From Candidatus Altimarinota bacterium (GTDB lineage Bacteria; Patescibacteriota; Gracilibacteria; BD1-5; UBA2023), in NCBI GenBank assembly GCA_024709505.1, contig JANJWP010000014.1:115047-179046 (forward strand): a stretch of DNA of 64,000 nucleotides, in the 5' to 3' direction. The notes below the pieces were generated by a model. It saw only the letters and a list, made by a program, of their open reading frames with translations. It was not told the DNA's origin and did no database searches. Each line of letters starts with the position of its first letter. Position 1 is the stretch's first letter. Made by a program: the position numbers and the translations under genes. Shown piece by piece: positions 20,753 to 31,938 of the stretch.

Positions 20753-21724
20753 GTCGTATCGAATGCGTCATTTCCATCGTTCGAGCCTAAGCGCTCCGAA
20801 CGTTTTCGATTTTCCTCCGTACCGCATCGAACAGAAACGCAACATTTCCGATACCATCCCTTCGGAGAGTCCGATGCCGTTTCCGTTCATCCGCACGAAA
20901 AGCCTGGAGAGAACTTCTTTCCGGAAAAATTCCGAGAGCTCTGCGAATTCAACGACGTCGAAACTCCGGGGTGGTTCTTGGGCATCCAAATATTCCGAAA
21001 CTTCGTTTTCGAGGCGGGCATCGAGTTCACGGGCGTATTCGGCGAACCTCCCCATGGTTTTTGAGAAACCGGGATTCATCGCCTCGATTTCCGGAATGAG
21101 AAGTGCCCGAATGCGATTTCTTGAAAAAGAGAGGTCCGCGTTGCTCGAATCGGTACGATACGGTTGGCTTTTTGACGCGAGGAAAGCAACGATTTCCGAT
21201 TTCCGAACCGAAAGGAGGGGGCGCAAAAGCCCTCGGGAATCAATTTTGGGAATTCCGGAAAGCCCCGCGAGTTTCGAACCGCGAACGAAGTGGGACAAAA
21301 CCGTTTCGGCCTGATCGTCCGCGGTATGTCCGGTCAATACGTAGCGCATCCCCAGGCTCCGCGCGGTTTGAAAAAGAAAATCGTACCGAAGGGCTCTTGC
21401 CGAATCTTCGATGCCGGTTTTTCGAATCCGGGCTTCGCCCGTGACATCCCCGGTGCCAACCGAAAATTCCACGCCGAGGCGCTCGCAGAGATCGCGGCAG
21501 AATTCGCGGTCGCGGTCGGATTCCTCCCCCCGCAATCCGTGGTCGAAATGCGCGGCGCGGAGGTTTTTGGTTCAAAACCGCTCGACGCACGCCAAAAGGA
21601 GTCCGACCGAATCGCTTCCTCACGAAAGGGCGATCAGGATTCCGTTTTCCGGATCGAGGCGCTCCCGTCCGAAAAAATTTCCGACGGTTTCGGAAAGCGG
21701 TGGAATGGCCTTCTTTTTCGGCAT
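20735..21724 (-). CDS. tilS: tRNA(Ile)-lysidine synthase TilS
   Basis: MPKKKAIPPLSETVGNFFGRERLDPENGILIALSGGSDSVGLLLACVERFGTKNLRAAHFDHGLRGEESDRDREFC; TGA=Gly completes the SGGxDS PP-loop; reads through TGA at 20768 to TAG in the palindrome. Confidence 0.92.
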
Positions 21725-21725
21725 G

Positions 21726-22046
21726 CTACCTAAGGGGAAGTTCTTTTGCTAAACGTTCGCTGCGTGCCGAAAGGAATGGAAAAAGTTCGTCGTCCGGAGC
21801 GGTTTTGTTCGCGATGCGTTTGCCGCATTTTCCACATTCGTGAACGATGACGTATCAACGATTTTTCCGAACGTCCAAATCTACGGCGTCCATGATTCCC
21901 CCACAATCCGAAGCGCGGTCTCAGGGGAATTCGGCATCAACGTGGAGCGAAGAGAGACAAAACGGACAGTGGTTCCTCGCGGAACCTTCCGGATGGGTGG
22001 CTACGTCCTTTCCGCACCGCAGGCAACGGAAGGATTCGTTTTTCAT
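21726..22046 (-). CDS. RNHCP-domain (zinc-ribbon) family protein
   Basis: Not in the ORF track. With TGA=Gly: MKNESFRCLRCGKDVATHPEGSARNHCPFCLSSLHVDAEFPGDRASDCGGIMDAVDLDVRKNRGYVIVHECGKCGKRIANKTAPDDELFP... Confidence 0.85.
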
Positions 22047-22067
22047 AACGAACGGCATTTGGTTTGA

Positions 22068-22532
22068 TTATTCGGATTCGAAGGTTCGGCAATATTCGCG
22101 GATACGTCCGATGACGCCGCCCCGTGGTATTCCAAAGCGTTCTTCCAGGGTGCGCATCGAGTGGGTCGTGTTGTTGAGGGCGAAAAAGTAATCGCCCAAG
22201 TGGATCATGGCGTCAAACACCCGTCCCTCGCGCTTGAGGTCGAAGACGCCTTCGTGATCGGCGAGCATCCCGCGTTTGAGGAGCGATTCCACGAGGTGTT
22301 CTATTTGTCGAATGACTTCGGTTTCGGTTTCCCCTCCAAGTCGGCATGCGCCGTTTTCGTAGCAGTGGTGGTATACGAGCCGAAATTCGCCGTCGAATTT
22401 TTTCAGCACGCAAAGTTCGTCGAACACGATGTGTCCAAAGTCTTTTTGGAGCGTGAAGAAGAAGGATTCCGCCCGCTCCGGCAGATGCTTGGATTCAAGG
22501 TATGGATCCGGTCTGAGAAAGCGGTAGGACAT
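22068..22532 (-). CDS. hypothetical protein
   Basis: 154-aa ORF ending in TAA. Confidence 0.6.
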   Translation of the reverse strand: MSYRFLRPDPYLESKHLPERAESFFFTLQKDFGHIVFDELCVLKKFDGEFRLVYHHCYENGACRLGGETETEVIRQIEHLVESLLKRGMLADHEGVFDLKREGRVFDAMIHLGDYFFALNNTTHSMRTLEERFGIPRGGVIGRIREYCRTFESE

Positions 22533-22544
22533 ACGACGGAAGGG

Positions 22545-23081
22545 TTAAACCTTGAAGAAGGCCAAATCGCTCGGCGTCACCACGTTTCCGGAAAGGTAGT
22601 CCGTTTTTTCGCGGATGATCCGCAATACCATGAACGGATCGGGGATGAGATGCATGATGCGGACGTCGTTTTTTTGCTGTTCGATGATGAGCGCTCCGTA
22701 GTTGAGCATGTTCTGAAGGAGTCCGTGGCATTCGACGTCGATCTTCATCACCTTCGAAAGTTCGAGGATTTCGATATCCTCCTGTAAAAAAAGCGAACTC
22801 GTAATGATGATGATCCGGTCGCGGACGATGATGACCAGCTTGTTATGGAATTTTACCATTCCGAGCGCGAACTGGAGGATCGAATAATTTGCGAGAACGA
22901 GCACCGCGGGAAACACGAAGTACCGGAGCAAATCTTCCGGAACCTCATTTTTATAGAAGGTGAAGAGCGCTCCAACCCCCAAGGCGGCAACGAGGAGTAT
23001 GACGCCTTTCCCTACCAAGTAGAACAGGTAGATTGGGTGTCGTGAGACGATGCTCGAATCGTTTTCGATGATGGCGTTCAT
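22545..23081 (-). CDS. PH-domain (bPH2/YdbS-like) membrane protein
   Basis: Two TM segments then DRIIIITSSLFLQEDIEILELSKVMKIDVECHG. Confidence 0.6.
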   Translation of the reverse strand: MNAIIENDSSIVSRHPIYLFYLVGKGVILLVAALGVGALFTFYKNEVPEDLLRYFVFPAVLVLANYSILQFALGMVKFHNKLVIIVRDRIIIITSSLFLQEDIEILELSKVMKIDVECHGLLQNMLNYGALIIEQQKNDVRIMHLIPDPFMVLRIIREKTDYLSGNVVTPSDLAFFKV

Positions 23082-23086
23082 GGGGG

Positions 23087-23326
23087 CTAGCTCGTCATGA
23101 AATAGATGATTGCGAGCGAAATGCCAAGCAAGCAGAGCATGGTTATCCGAATCACGATCCTTTGTCGGCGATCGATCTTTTTGAGTCCGTTTTCGGCAAA
23201 CGGGGAACATTTATCGACGTGTCGGCGGTAGAGCACGTTGAGCCGCTTTTCAAAAACGGTCCATACGAACAGCCAGGCGACTGCGTACGAACCCATGAGC
23301 GCGACGGTAGCGAATCAGTCGCCCAT
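23087..23326 (-). CDS. small membrane protein
   Basis: With TGA=Gly: MGDGFATVALMGSYAVAWLFVWTVFEKRL...; two TM segments, ends TAG. Confidence 0.5.
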
Positions 23327-23453
23327 ATCCGGTTTGGTGAATGATAGGACTGCCTCCGTTTGCCACGAGTATATCGAACTCTCGGTTTTTGCAATAACGA
23401 TATGGATGTGTTACGATGTTTTGGAGTATCTTTTCCGCTTCCCGCCAAGACGC

Positions 23454-24770
23454 ATGTCGGCAATTACCAACGAAGAAGAATTCGAAAAAGTCAAAGAATC
23501 CCTCGCGAAAAAATCGGGAGGGGCGGCTTTTCGTTCCGAACGCTTCGACGAACTCTCAAAATTCGTTTCCGACGCTCTCGACCATCAGGACAGCGACCGG
23601 GCGTTGACGGTTATTACCCGCGGAGCCCTCTCTTTTGGGTGTTCCGACGTGCACTACGACCTTGCCGAAAGCGACACCGTCGTCCGTTTCCGCATTGACG
23701 GATCCCTCGTACCCGTTTTGCGATTGAGCCGCCAGCAGTACAAACTCATGCTCGAACGCCTCAAATACAAATCCGAACTCAAACTCAACATCACGAACGT
23801 TCCGCAGGACGGAAAATACCGCATCGAAGAAGAGGGACAGAAGATCGACGTCCGTATTTCGACCCTCCCCGTAAAATGGGGCGAGAACGTCGTGTGCCGC
23901 GTACTGGATTCGACGAGTTCGGTGCCCAAAATCGCCGACCTCGGATTCATGTGGACGAGCAAGCGCCAAATCGACAAAAGCCTTTCGAAAACGAACGGAA
24001 TGATTCTCGTAACGGGGCCGACGGGATCGGGAAAGACTACGACGCTCTATTCCATGCTTCGCGAACTCAATACCCAATCGCGCAAGATCATCACCCTTGA
24101 AGATCCCATCGAATACGAACTTCCCGGGGTCGTGCAGTCGGAGGTGAACGAAAAAAACGGCTATACCTACCACAACGGATTGAAGGCCTTGCTCCGCCAG
24201 GATCCCGATATCATCATGATCGGCGAAATCCGCGATTTGGAAACGGCGAACATCGCTGCCCAATCGGCTCTTACGGGACATTTGGTATTTTCGACGCTCC
24301 ACACGAAATCGGCGGCCGAAACTTTGGAGCGCCTCATGAACATGGGCGTTCCGTCATACATTCTTGCTTCTTCCATCGACATCATCATCGCCCAAAGGCT
24401 CGTGCGCAAGCTCTGTCCCCATTGCATCGAGTCTTATGAAGCCGACGCCGCCCAATCCGACACGATTCGTTGGATGATGCGCGACATTGGGATTGGCGCC
24501 GTGGAAAAGGCGCGTAAGGACGGATTCAAACTCCACCGATCGAAAGGATGCGAACATTGCGGATTCACGGGTTTTCGGGGGCGCCTTTGAATCTATGAGG
24601 TCCTCCATTTTTCCGAGGGAGTTCGCGATTTGGTCCGAAAAGGGGAGAGTCCTTCGAAAATTCTTGAGGAGGGTCGCAAAAACGATCTCATCCTCATGCG
24701 GGAGGACGGCGTATTGAAGGCCATGCGGGGAAAAACGACCCTCGAAGAGATTTTCGCGGCCATCGGGTAG
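23454..24770 (+). CDS. type IV pilus/T2SS assembly ATPase (PilB/GspE family)
   Basis: Walker A TGPTGSGKTTTLYSML, Walker B DPDIIMIGEIRDLETA, C-terminal HCGFTGFRGRLGIYEVL with TGA=Gly at 24588. Confidence 0.93.
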
Positions 24771-24776
24771 CCGTTT

Positions 24777-26150
24777 CTATTCGAACGCCGCCACCACGGG
24801 ATTCGGCAATCCCAAATCCCCGGGAATCTCGAAGCGGTACCCCGGAACGAGCGATTCTTTCGGGATTCCTCCGATTTCGACGTATTTCAAAACGTAGCAG
24901 GGCGTCGCCGTGCGAATTTCGACCGTTCGACCTCCGTTCGGAGAGGTTGGTCCTCCGGAAACCCGCTCGAGAATCTCCCGGTCTTCCGCCCGCTTTCCGG
25001 CAGGCATTTCCGAAATGTTGAGGTTTACGAAGAATCCTCCGGAAACCCGCTTATCGGAAAGATCGACCGAGAACCACGAAGTTTTCGGGTATCCGTATTC
25101 GTCGAATATCCCAATGCCCCCAAGGAGTGCCGCATACGAAACCGTCGCCGAACCGCCGTCGCGTTTGACGGAAGGTTTCGCGTGCCGAGAGAGATCGAAT
25201 CCGGCATGGCGGGCAAAAGATTCCACCACGGAAACGATTTCGAAATCAGTAAGGACCTCCGGTTTTTCCTCGTTTCATTCCGGCCAGGTTTCGAAATTTC
25301 GAACGATCGAAACGTCTCAGGAGTTTTCGTCGGCAAAGCCCGAAAGTCCATCCGCGGATACGTTCGGGACCGAAGTTGCGGGAATTCTCCAGTAGATTTT
25401 TTCCGAAGGAAGGGGAGGAAGCGTGCCCGAAAAGGAATAGCGAACCGGAGAAGGCGCCATGTCCGCCATCGGTGAGGCTTTCATGGCCAATCCTTCCGGA
25501 GCGGGAATCGAAAGAAGTCCCATCGCTCCATCATCCGATCCGCCGCCCGCCGGAACTCCGTCATTTTCGATTCCGTTCAATTCGGCGTCGAAATCCTCGA
25601 GGCTCCGATCTTCGGTTGGCGGCTCGGTCGAAAACGTCCTTTCTGCCGTTTCGCTGATCCCCGAATTCCGCTCATCCGTTTTTGGGGCCGTGGCATCCGC
25701 CCGAACCGCGACCGGTTTTCGATCCGTTTTTTCGATTTCCGGGTTTTCCGTGTCGGAAACGATTCCCGGACCATTATCGACGGAAAGGCTTTTAAAAGCC
25801 ACCGTTCCCGTCGTAGTGGTAGGAATTTCCGATTTTGTCGGAAGCAATTCGAATATCCCCAAGGTTGAAGCGATCGCGGCAATCCCCGCGAGCGCCACCG
25901 GAACCGAAAAGAATTTCGCGAAATTCGTCCAAAACGCTCCCCGATGTTCCGGTTTCCGGTCGGGGCAAAGGGCTTCGTCCAAAAGCCGTTCACGCAGTCG
26001 CGCGAAAAACTTCGGATCCACTTCGGTTTCCGGACGGCTTCGTACCATTCGGTCAATGAGGTCCAGCATTTCGGTTTCTTTCCCGGTCGGGATTTTTCCC
26101 GCCGTCCGAAGCTCTTCGAGTATGTTGGATGCTTTGCGTTTCGTTTCCAT
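24777..26150 (-). CDS. putative membrane anti-sigma-like protein
   Basis: 25317..26150 and 24777..25229 in one frame via TGA; single TM (PVALAGIAAIASTLGIF) after a short cytoplasmic segment; directly downstream of an ECF sigma factor. Confidence 0.6.
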
Positions 26151-26161
26151 GGCGGTTTTCC

Positions 26162-26731
26162 TTAGCGGATGAAGAGGGCGAAGAAGAAGAGGTATGCCAC
26201 GTTGGAGCGGACGTTTTCCAAAACCCTCGACACGATTTTTTTACAGTTATCGACCGACTTTCCCGTGATGTCGGAAATGTCTTCGTAGGGGAGATCGTCC
26301 CAAATTCGCAAAATGAGGATTTCCTTGTATTCCGGATTTACGGTTTCGAGATATTGGAGCACTCGTTCGATGGTCGAAGCGTCGTCGATTCTTGAAGCGT
26401 GATCGACAGAATGCGAAATTTTTCCCGAAGTGTCGGCATCGTCGAGATCGTCGGTGGTTTTCTTCGACCGGTAACGGTCGATGACCGCGTTTCTTGCGAC
26501 CGCGTAACAAAACCTTCGCAGTGCCGGCCACTCTTCCGGAAGATTTCCGCTCCGCAGTATTTTAAAGAATACGTCCGAGACGATGTCTTCTCGTTCGGCC
26601 GGATCTTCTACCCGATATGAAACGTAGCGGAAAACGTCTTCGGAAAGGGCGTCGAAAACTTCGCCGAAACGGCGGTGGTCTCCTTCGTTGAAAGCGGCGG
26701 CGGCATTCTCGATCCGTACGGTGTCGGTCAT
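26162..26731 (-). CDS. ECF-type RNA polymerase sigma factor
   Basis: FRYVSYRVEDPAEREDIVSDVFFKILRS; ILILRIWDDLPYEDISDITGKSVDNCKKIVSRVLEN. Confidence 0.88.
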   Translation of the reverse strand: MTDTVRIENAAAAFNEGDHRRFGEVFDALSEDVFRYVSYRVEDPAEREDIVSDVFFKILRSGNLPEEWPALRRFCYAVARNAVIDRYRSKKTTDDLDDADTSGKISHSVDHASRIDDASTIERVLQYLETVNPEYKEILILRIWDDLPYEDISDITGKSVDNCKKIVSRVLENVRSNVAYLFFFALFIR

Positions 26732-26804
26732 GGCGTTGGAAAATTCTGGTGCGTACGCACCGGATATGACGAATGCATTGTAACGAACGTGACGAAAAAG
26801 TCAG

Positions 26805-26830
26805 AAAAATCCCCGGAAACGGGGATTTTT
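26805..26830. terminator. Rho-independent terminator
   Basis: AAAAATCCCC-GGAAAC-GGGGATTTTT. Confidence 0.7.
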
Positions 26831-26854
26831 CACGTTACGGAAAGAAAACGGACC

Positions 26855-27541
26855 CTATTTGAAGAGCGCGTCGAGAATTTCGGCATCCTCCGGGGAGGTC
26901 GGGGCAATTATGTCCTCGACGATCTTCAAAACGGCTTCGAGTTTCGCTACGAGCTTGATGTTTCCGGCGGATTTGGCCTTTTCGATAAGGGCGCCGATAT
27001 TGGTTTTCGCCCGTTCGTAGAATTCGGCCTTCTTTTCCTCCGGAATCGCGCGCAGTTGCGTTTCGAGGCTTTTTCGGAGCTTGGGCGAGAGCGCGTCCTT
27101 TTGCGCGGGAACGTTTTTCTTCCGCTCCAGTTCTTTCTTTTCGTACTCCGCCTTCTGCTCGGATTGCTTTTTCTCCCATTCGGCTTTTTCCCCTGCCTTT
27201 TTCTTTTCCCATTCGGCCTTTTGTGCCGCGTGCGCCCTTTCTTTTATGGCTTTCACCGCTTCCCAAAACGCCGATTCGTCGGTTTTCGCCGCATCGAGGA
27301 GGTCGGAGGAAAGGGAAGACACGTCGTACCCTTTGGCCTTCAATTCGGCGTAAAGCTTGTTCCGCATTTCGGTGGACTTCTGTTGCTTCTCGATCTTCTG
27401 GTTTTCCCAGTATTGGACGTCTTTTTCTTGATATTGCCCCGTTTTCATTTCCGAAGAGGCGTCGCCATAGGCGTGCGCTCCGGTCATGGAGGCCGCCATT
27501 GCCGCTCAAAGAAGAAGGACTCCCGCGTTTTTCTTGCGCAT
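26855..27541 (-). CDS. secreted coiled-coil/charged-helix protein
   Basis: Start extended through TGA: MRKKNAGVLLLGAAMAASMTGAHAYG signal peptide; EKKKAGEKAEWEKKQSEQKAEYEKKELERKK low-complexity helix. Confidence 0.65.
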
Positions 27542-27674
27542 GGTAATTGAGAGGTTAGGGATATTACCGCCCCCATTCTCGCACGTTTTCCGCCGAACGC
27601 AAGAGGGGTGATCCATTCGCTTCGAAGAAGCGGCTTGACTTTTTAGAATTCGATTTAGTATTTCATTCGCACCA

Positions 27675-28712
27675 ATGCTAATCATGAATTCGATTTCCGA
27701 GCGAAATACCGCTTTTCCGGACGAATCCTCGGATTCGAAAGCCGGAAATCCAATCTCCGACGAACTCCTTTTGGCCATCGTTTCGGATTTTTCGGGGTTG
27801 GAAAAGCTGGAAAATCCCGAATTCGCCTCCCAATCCGAACCGACTCCGGTCATCCGGGCGTTCGAATCCCTTCCGTTTCCCGAACTGCATCTCGAAATTC
27901 ATGACGAACCCGATCGGGTGGAATTGGCGACTCCCCTGATCGAAACGACCGTTTCCTCGACCATCGAACGGGTTGGAGAAGGGGTATTCCAGGTAATGGA
28001 AGCGCCGCCGAGCGTTCGATCGGCCCAAATTCTCGCGATGCGCGCCGAACTTTTCTCCATTCTCTCGGAGGATTTGGATTTTCCCGAGTACCATGTGAGA
28101 ACCATTTTGAACCGCGCTTCCCAAATAACCGAAGGAACGGCCGAAAGCGAGCTTCGCGACCTCTCTTCGCTCCTTTTGTATTTCGTGGAGACCCTCGGAG
28201 TGTTTTTTGACAAGGAGGGACAATGGGGAGATTCGAAAGATTTCTACCTTTCGACCCTCGTGACCAAGGCGGACCGCCCAAGGTTCCATATTCGGGCGGT
28301 TCAGATTTTTTCGCGCTCCGAAAAAGGATCCGGAACGCCCTCCAAAATGTCTGAAACCCGCGCGAGAGAAGCTTTTGAACGCGATTATTCGCGTTGGAGA
28401 AAGCGTTTTGCCACTCTTCTTAAGCGCTATGGCGCGTCTTCCTCCGCGAACTTCCGCGTGGATTTCGCGAATAAGCCGTATGCCAAAACGGTCGAATCGT
28501 GTCTGAACGCGGTTTTCCCCCTTTGGGAAGACGTCCGTTCCGAATATCGTAAGACCGAATTCCAGATTTCTAAAATCCGCGGCGACGCCCTCGCGAAAAA
28601 GATCTCCCGCATCGAGGCCCAGTTTGATTTTTCGGATTTGGAGCGGCAATCCGATTTGGACGCCGCAAGGAATGGAACCTATCGTCCACGCCCAAAATCC
28701 AAGCCTGAATAA
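27675..28712 (+). CDS. hypothetical protein
   Basis: 345-aa ORF with codon use like neighbouring genes; opposite-strand ORF judged a shadow. Confidence 0.6.
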   Translation: MLIMNSISERNTAFPDESSDSKAGNPISDELLLAIVSDFSGLEKLENPEFASQSEPTPVIRAFESLPFPELHLEIHDEPDRVELATPLIETTVSSTIERVGEGVFQVMEAPPSVRSAQILAMRAELFSILSEDLDFPEYHVRTILNRASQITEGTAESELRDLSSLLLYFVETLGVFFDKEGQWGDSKDFYLSTLVTKADRPRFHIRAVQIFSRSEKGSGTPSKMSETRAREAFERDYSRWRKRFATLLKRYGASSSANFRVDFANKPYAKTVESCLNAVFPLWEDVRSEYRKTEFQISKIRGDALAKKISRIEAQFDFSDLERQSDLDAARNGTYRPRPKSKPE

Positions 28713-28725
28713 CCCTTCCGTTTTC

Positions 28726-30243
28726 ATGAATTCCCACTCCTCCTACGACGCTTACCAGGAACGGCTCAGAACGGCCGCGCTCCTTTCCAACGTTTCGGAA
28801 GTGCTTGATATCGACAGCATGTTTTCCATGCCGGAAAAAGCGTCCGTCGTCCGCGCCGAACAAATGGGCGCGATCCAAACGATCATCCACCGTCTTGCGA
28901 CCGACCCCGAATACGCGGCGATTCTCGAATCGCTCAAAACTGCCGATCTCGACGAATACCGGATGTCCAACGTTGCGGTCTCGGTTCGTGAATTCGTAAA
29001 GGCGAGCAAGGTTCCCGAACGGTTCGTAAAGGAATTCGCCGAAGCCCAAACCCTCGGAAAAGCGGCGTATTACGAAGCTCGCGACAAGCGCGATTTTTCG
29101 ATTTTTGCCCCGTCGCTCGAGCGTCTCGTAACCCTCCAGCGCGAATACGCCTCGCTCGTCGCTCCGGAAGGCAATCCCTATGACGCGATGCTGGCCGAAT
29201 ACGACCACGGTCTTACCCAATCGAAGCTCGACGCCGTTTTCGACCGAGTCCGCGAGCGGCTCGTTCCCGTCGTTCGAAAGATTTACGCTTCCAACGGGGG
29301 CGTCGCTCCTTTGACATTTCCATCGAGAAATAAGGACCAGACCAAAGACCAGGACATGGCGCTTTTCCGGGAACTTCTTTCCGAAATCGGTTTCGACCTT
29401 TCCCGAGGAACCGTTCAGGAATCCCCGGCCGGATTCATGATTGGGGGAAATCCCTTCGATACCAGAATCTATTACCGCGAAAAAGACATCGGCCTCATGG
29501 GCGTAATTTCGACCATCATGCACGAGGGAGGACACGGGCTTTACGAACAAAACCTCCTTTTTTCCGAATACGGGCTTCCGCGCGGATGCTATTCGAGCAT
29601 CATGGTCCACGAATCGCAATCGCGGCTCTACGAAAATCACGTGGGACTGTCGCGTCCGTTTTTGGATCGGCTCTCCGAAAAACTTTCCCGTCTCTATCCG
29701 GAAGACCTCGCGGACGTTTCCCCCGACGAATTTTACCGTCGGGCCAACGTGGTCGCTCCTTCGAAGCGCCGGACCGAATCGGACGAGTTAAGCTACCATA
29801 TCCACGTGCTCATCCGCTTTGAGCTCGAACGCGATCTTATCAACGGAAAGATTTCGGTCGCCGACCTGCCGCGCCTGTGGAACGAAAAATACCGGGACTT
29901 TCTCGGTATCGAATTTGACCACGAGGGCGAGGGCATCTTACAAGACATCCATTGGTCGGACGGTTCGTTTTGATATTTTCCGACCTATTCGGTGGGAACG
30001 TTCCATTCGGCGCAGTATTTCGCGAAAATGTCGGAAGAATTCGGCGACATTCCCGAGATGGTCCGTCGCGGCGATTTGCTGCCCATCCGCGATTGGCTCG
30101 TTTCCCACGTGCATTCGAAAGGGCGTACCAAGACCGGAGAGGAACTTCTTATCGAAGCCACCGGTTCGAAGCTCGACATGCGGCATTACTTCGAGTACGT
30201 CGAAACGAAGTTCCGCGAATTGTATCCGGAGGCGTTCGCGTAA
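28726..30243 (+). CDS. M32-family metallocarboxypeptidase
   Basis: [55 protein letters not shown] with TGA=Gly at 29971. Confidence 0.93.
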
Positions 30244-30294
30244 GGCGGATCATCACCAAATCGCGAATACCTTCCGTGACGCGCGCACAATGAT

Positions 30295-31779
30295 TTAGGC
30301 GATCCTCTGAAAAAGGGGTTCGCCCTTTTCTTTGACTTCGAAGGCGGTCTTTTCCGAAATTACTTCGTCGTATTTTCCGGCAAGCAGGCGTTCGCGTTGG
30401 GAGACGAGTCCCATGCGGTCGAGCATTTCCGACATTTTCTCCGGGAAAAACGGCATGAGGCAAACCGCGATTGCCCGCAGCCCTTCGCCCACGGTATGGA
30501 GCGTATCGACGACCCCGACGGCCTCTTTGTCCCACGGCTTTTTCGTATCGACGAACTTGTTGAGCGCGTCGGCGAATTCGAAGGCTGATTCGAGCGCGCT
30601 TCGAAGGTCGTAGGAAGCCATCGCCTTTTGGAAGGTTTCGACGAACGCGGTTTCCTTTGCGGCAAGTTCGGCATCGGTTTCCCCGTCGATCTTTCCGCCT
30701 TCCTTGAGCGAAAGCACGAGGAAACGGTTTAAAAGGTTTCCCAAATTGTTGGCGAGCTTGGCATTGAACGCGTTGACCGCCTGTTCTACCGAAAAGTCGC
30801 CGTCCTGGCCGATGGGGAAGGACGTGAGAAGGTAGAGAAGGAGGAGTTCCTTCGGGTATTGTCCGCAAAATTCCACCGGATCGATGGCATTGCCGAGGCT
30901 TTTCGAAATCTTCTGCCCGTCGATGGTGAAATATCCCGTCGTAACGATGTTTTTCGGCAAGGCATATCCTGCCGACAAAAGCATCGCGGGCCAAAAAATG
31001 GCATGGAAGCGGATGATGTCTTTCCCGACGACGTGGACGTCGGCGGGCCAAAACCGTTCGTCGCCGTTTTGGCAGGCGCTTACGTAGTTGAAGAGCGCGT
31101 CATACCAAACGTAGGTCACGTGGTTTTTGTCGAAGGGAAGGGGAATGCCAAACGTGCTTCCTTCGCGCGAGATGGAAAAGTCTTCGAGCCCCTCTTCGAT
31201 AAACGCCACCACTTCGTTTCCGCGGGATCGGGGAAAAATGAAGTCCGGATTCTCCGCGAAAAGCTTCTTGAGCCGGGCTTCGTATTTGGAGAGCCGAAAA
31301 AAATAGTTTTGCTCCTTAATAACGTCGGGCTTCTTTTTGTGATCGGGGCAAAGGCCGTCTTCGGTAAGGTCGGAAGGCTTCTTGAACGCTTCGCAACCAA
31401 CGCAGTACAACCCTTCGTATTCGCCCAGGTAAATATCGCCGTTATCGAACGATTTTTGGAGCACGCCCTGGACGAAGGTCTTGTGCTCGGGCGTCGTCGT
31501 GCGAACGAAATCGGTATAGGTAATGCCGAGCCCGTCCCAAACGGCTTGGTGCTTGGCTGCCATCGAGTCGCAGTATTCCATGATTTCCATCTTGGCTTCG
31601 GCGGCTTTTTCGACGACCTTTTGGCTGTTTTCGTCAACGCCCGTCGAAAACTTCACCTCGTACCCGAGGTTGCGGCGGTGCTTGGCAATGACGTCGGCGA
31701 TGAATGACGCGTAGGCATGGCCGATGTGCGGAATGCCGTTGGAATAGTAGATGGGAGTCGTGACGTAGAAGGTTTTCAT
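30295..31779 (-). CDS. metG: methionyl-tRNA synthetase
   Basis: MKTFYVTTPIYYSNGIPHIGHAYASFIADVIAKH; KISKSLGN. Confidence 0.95.
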   Translation of the reverse strand: MKTFYVTTPIYYSNGIPHIGHAYASFIADVIAKHRRNLGYEVKFSTGVDENSQKVVEKAAEAKMEIMEYCDSMAAKHQAVWDGLGITYTDFVRTTTPEHKTFVQGVLQKSFDNGDIYLGEYEGLYCVGCEAFKKPSDLTEDGLCPDHKKKPDVIKEQNYFFRLSKYEARLKKLFAENPDFIFPRSRGNEVVAFIEEGLEDFSISREGSTFGIPLPFDKNHVTYVWYDALFNYVSACQNGDERFWPADVHVVGKDIIRFHAIFWPAMLLSAGYALPKNIVTTGYFTIDGQKISKSLGNAIDPVEFCGQYPKELLLLYLLTSFPIGQDGDFSVEQAVNAFNAKLANNLGNLLNRFLVLSLKEGGKIDGETDAELAAKETAFVETFQKAMASYDLRSALESAFEFADALNKFVDTKKPWDKEAVGVVDTLHTVGEGLRAIAVCLMPFFPEKMSEMLDRMGLVSQRERLLAGKYDEVISEKTAFEVKEKGEPLFQRIA

Positions 31780-31938
31780 GGTTTTTCGGTGTGAATGGGC
31801 AGATTATAACGAAACCGGGGGAAATCCAATGCGAAAAAACCCTTTCGGCACGAGCCTTTGGCGTTTTTTGTCACGTTTCCCCCCTGTATGCGTATCATCC
31901 TTTGAGCCCCCGTCGTATCTCTTTTCTTTTTTTCCTCC

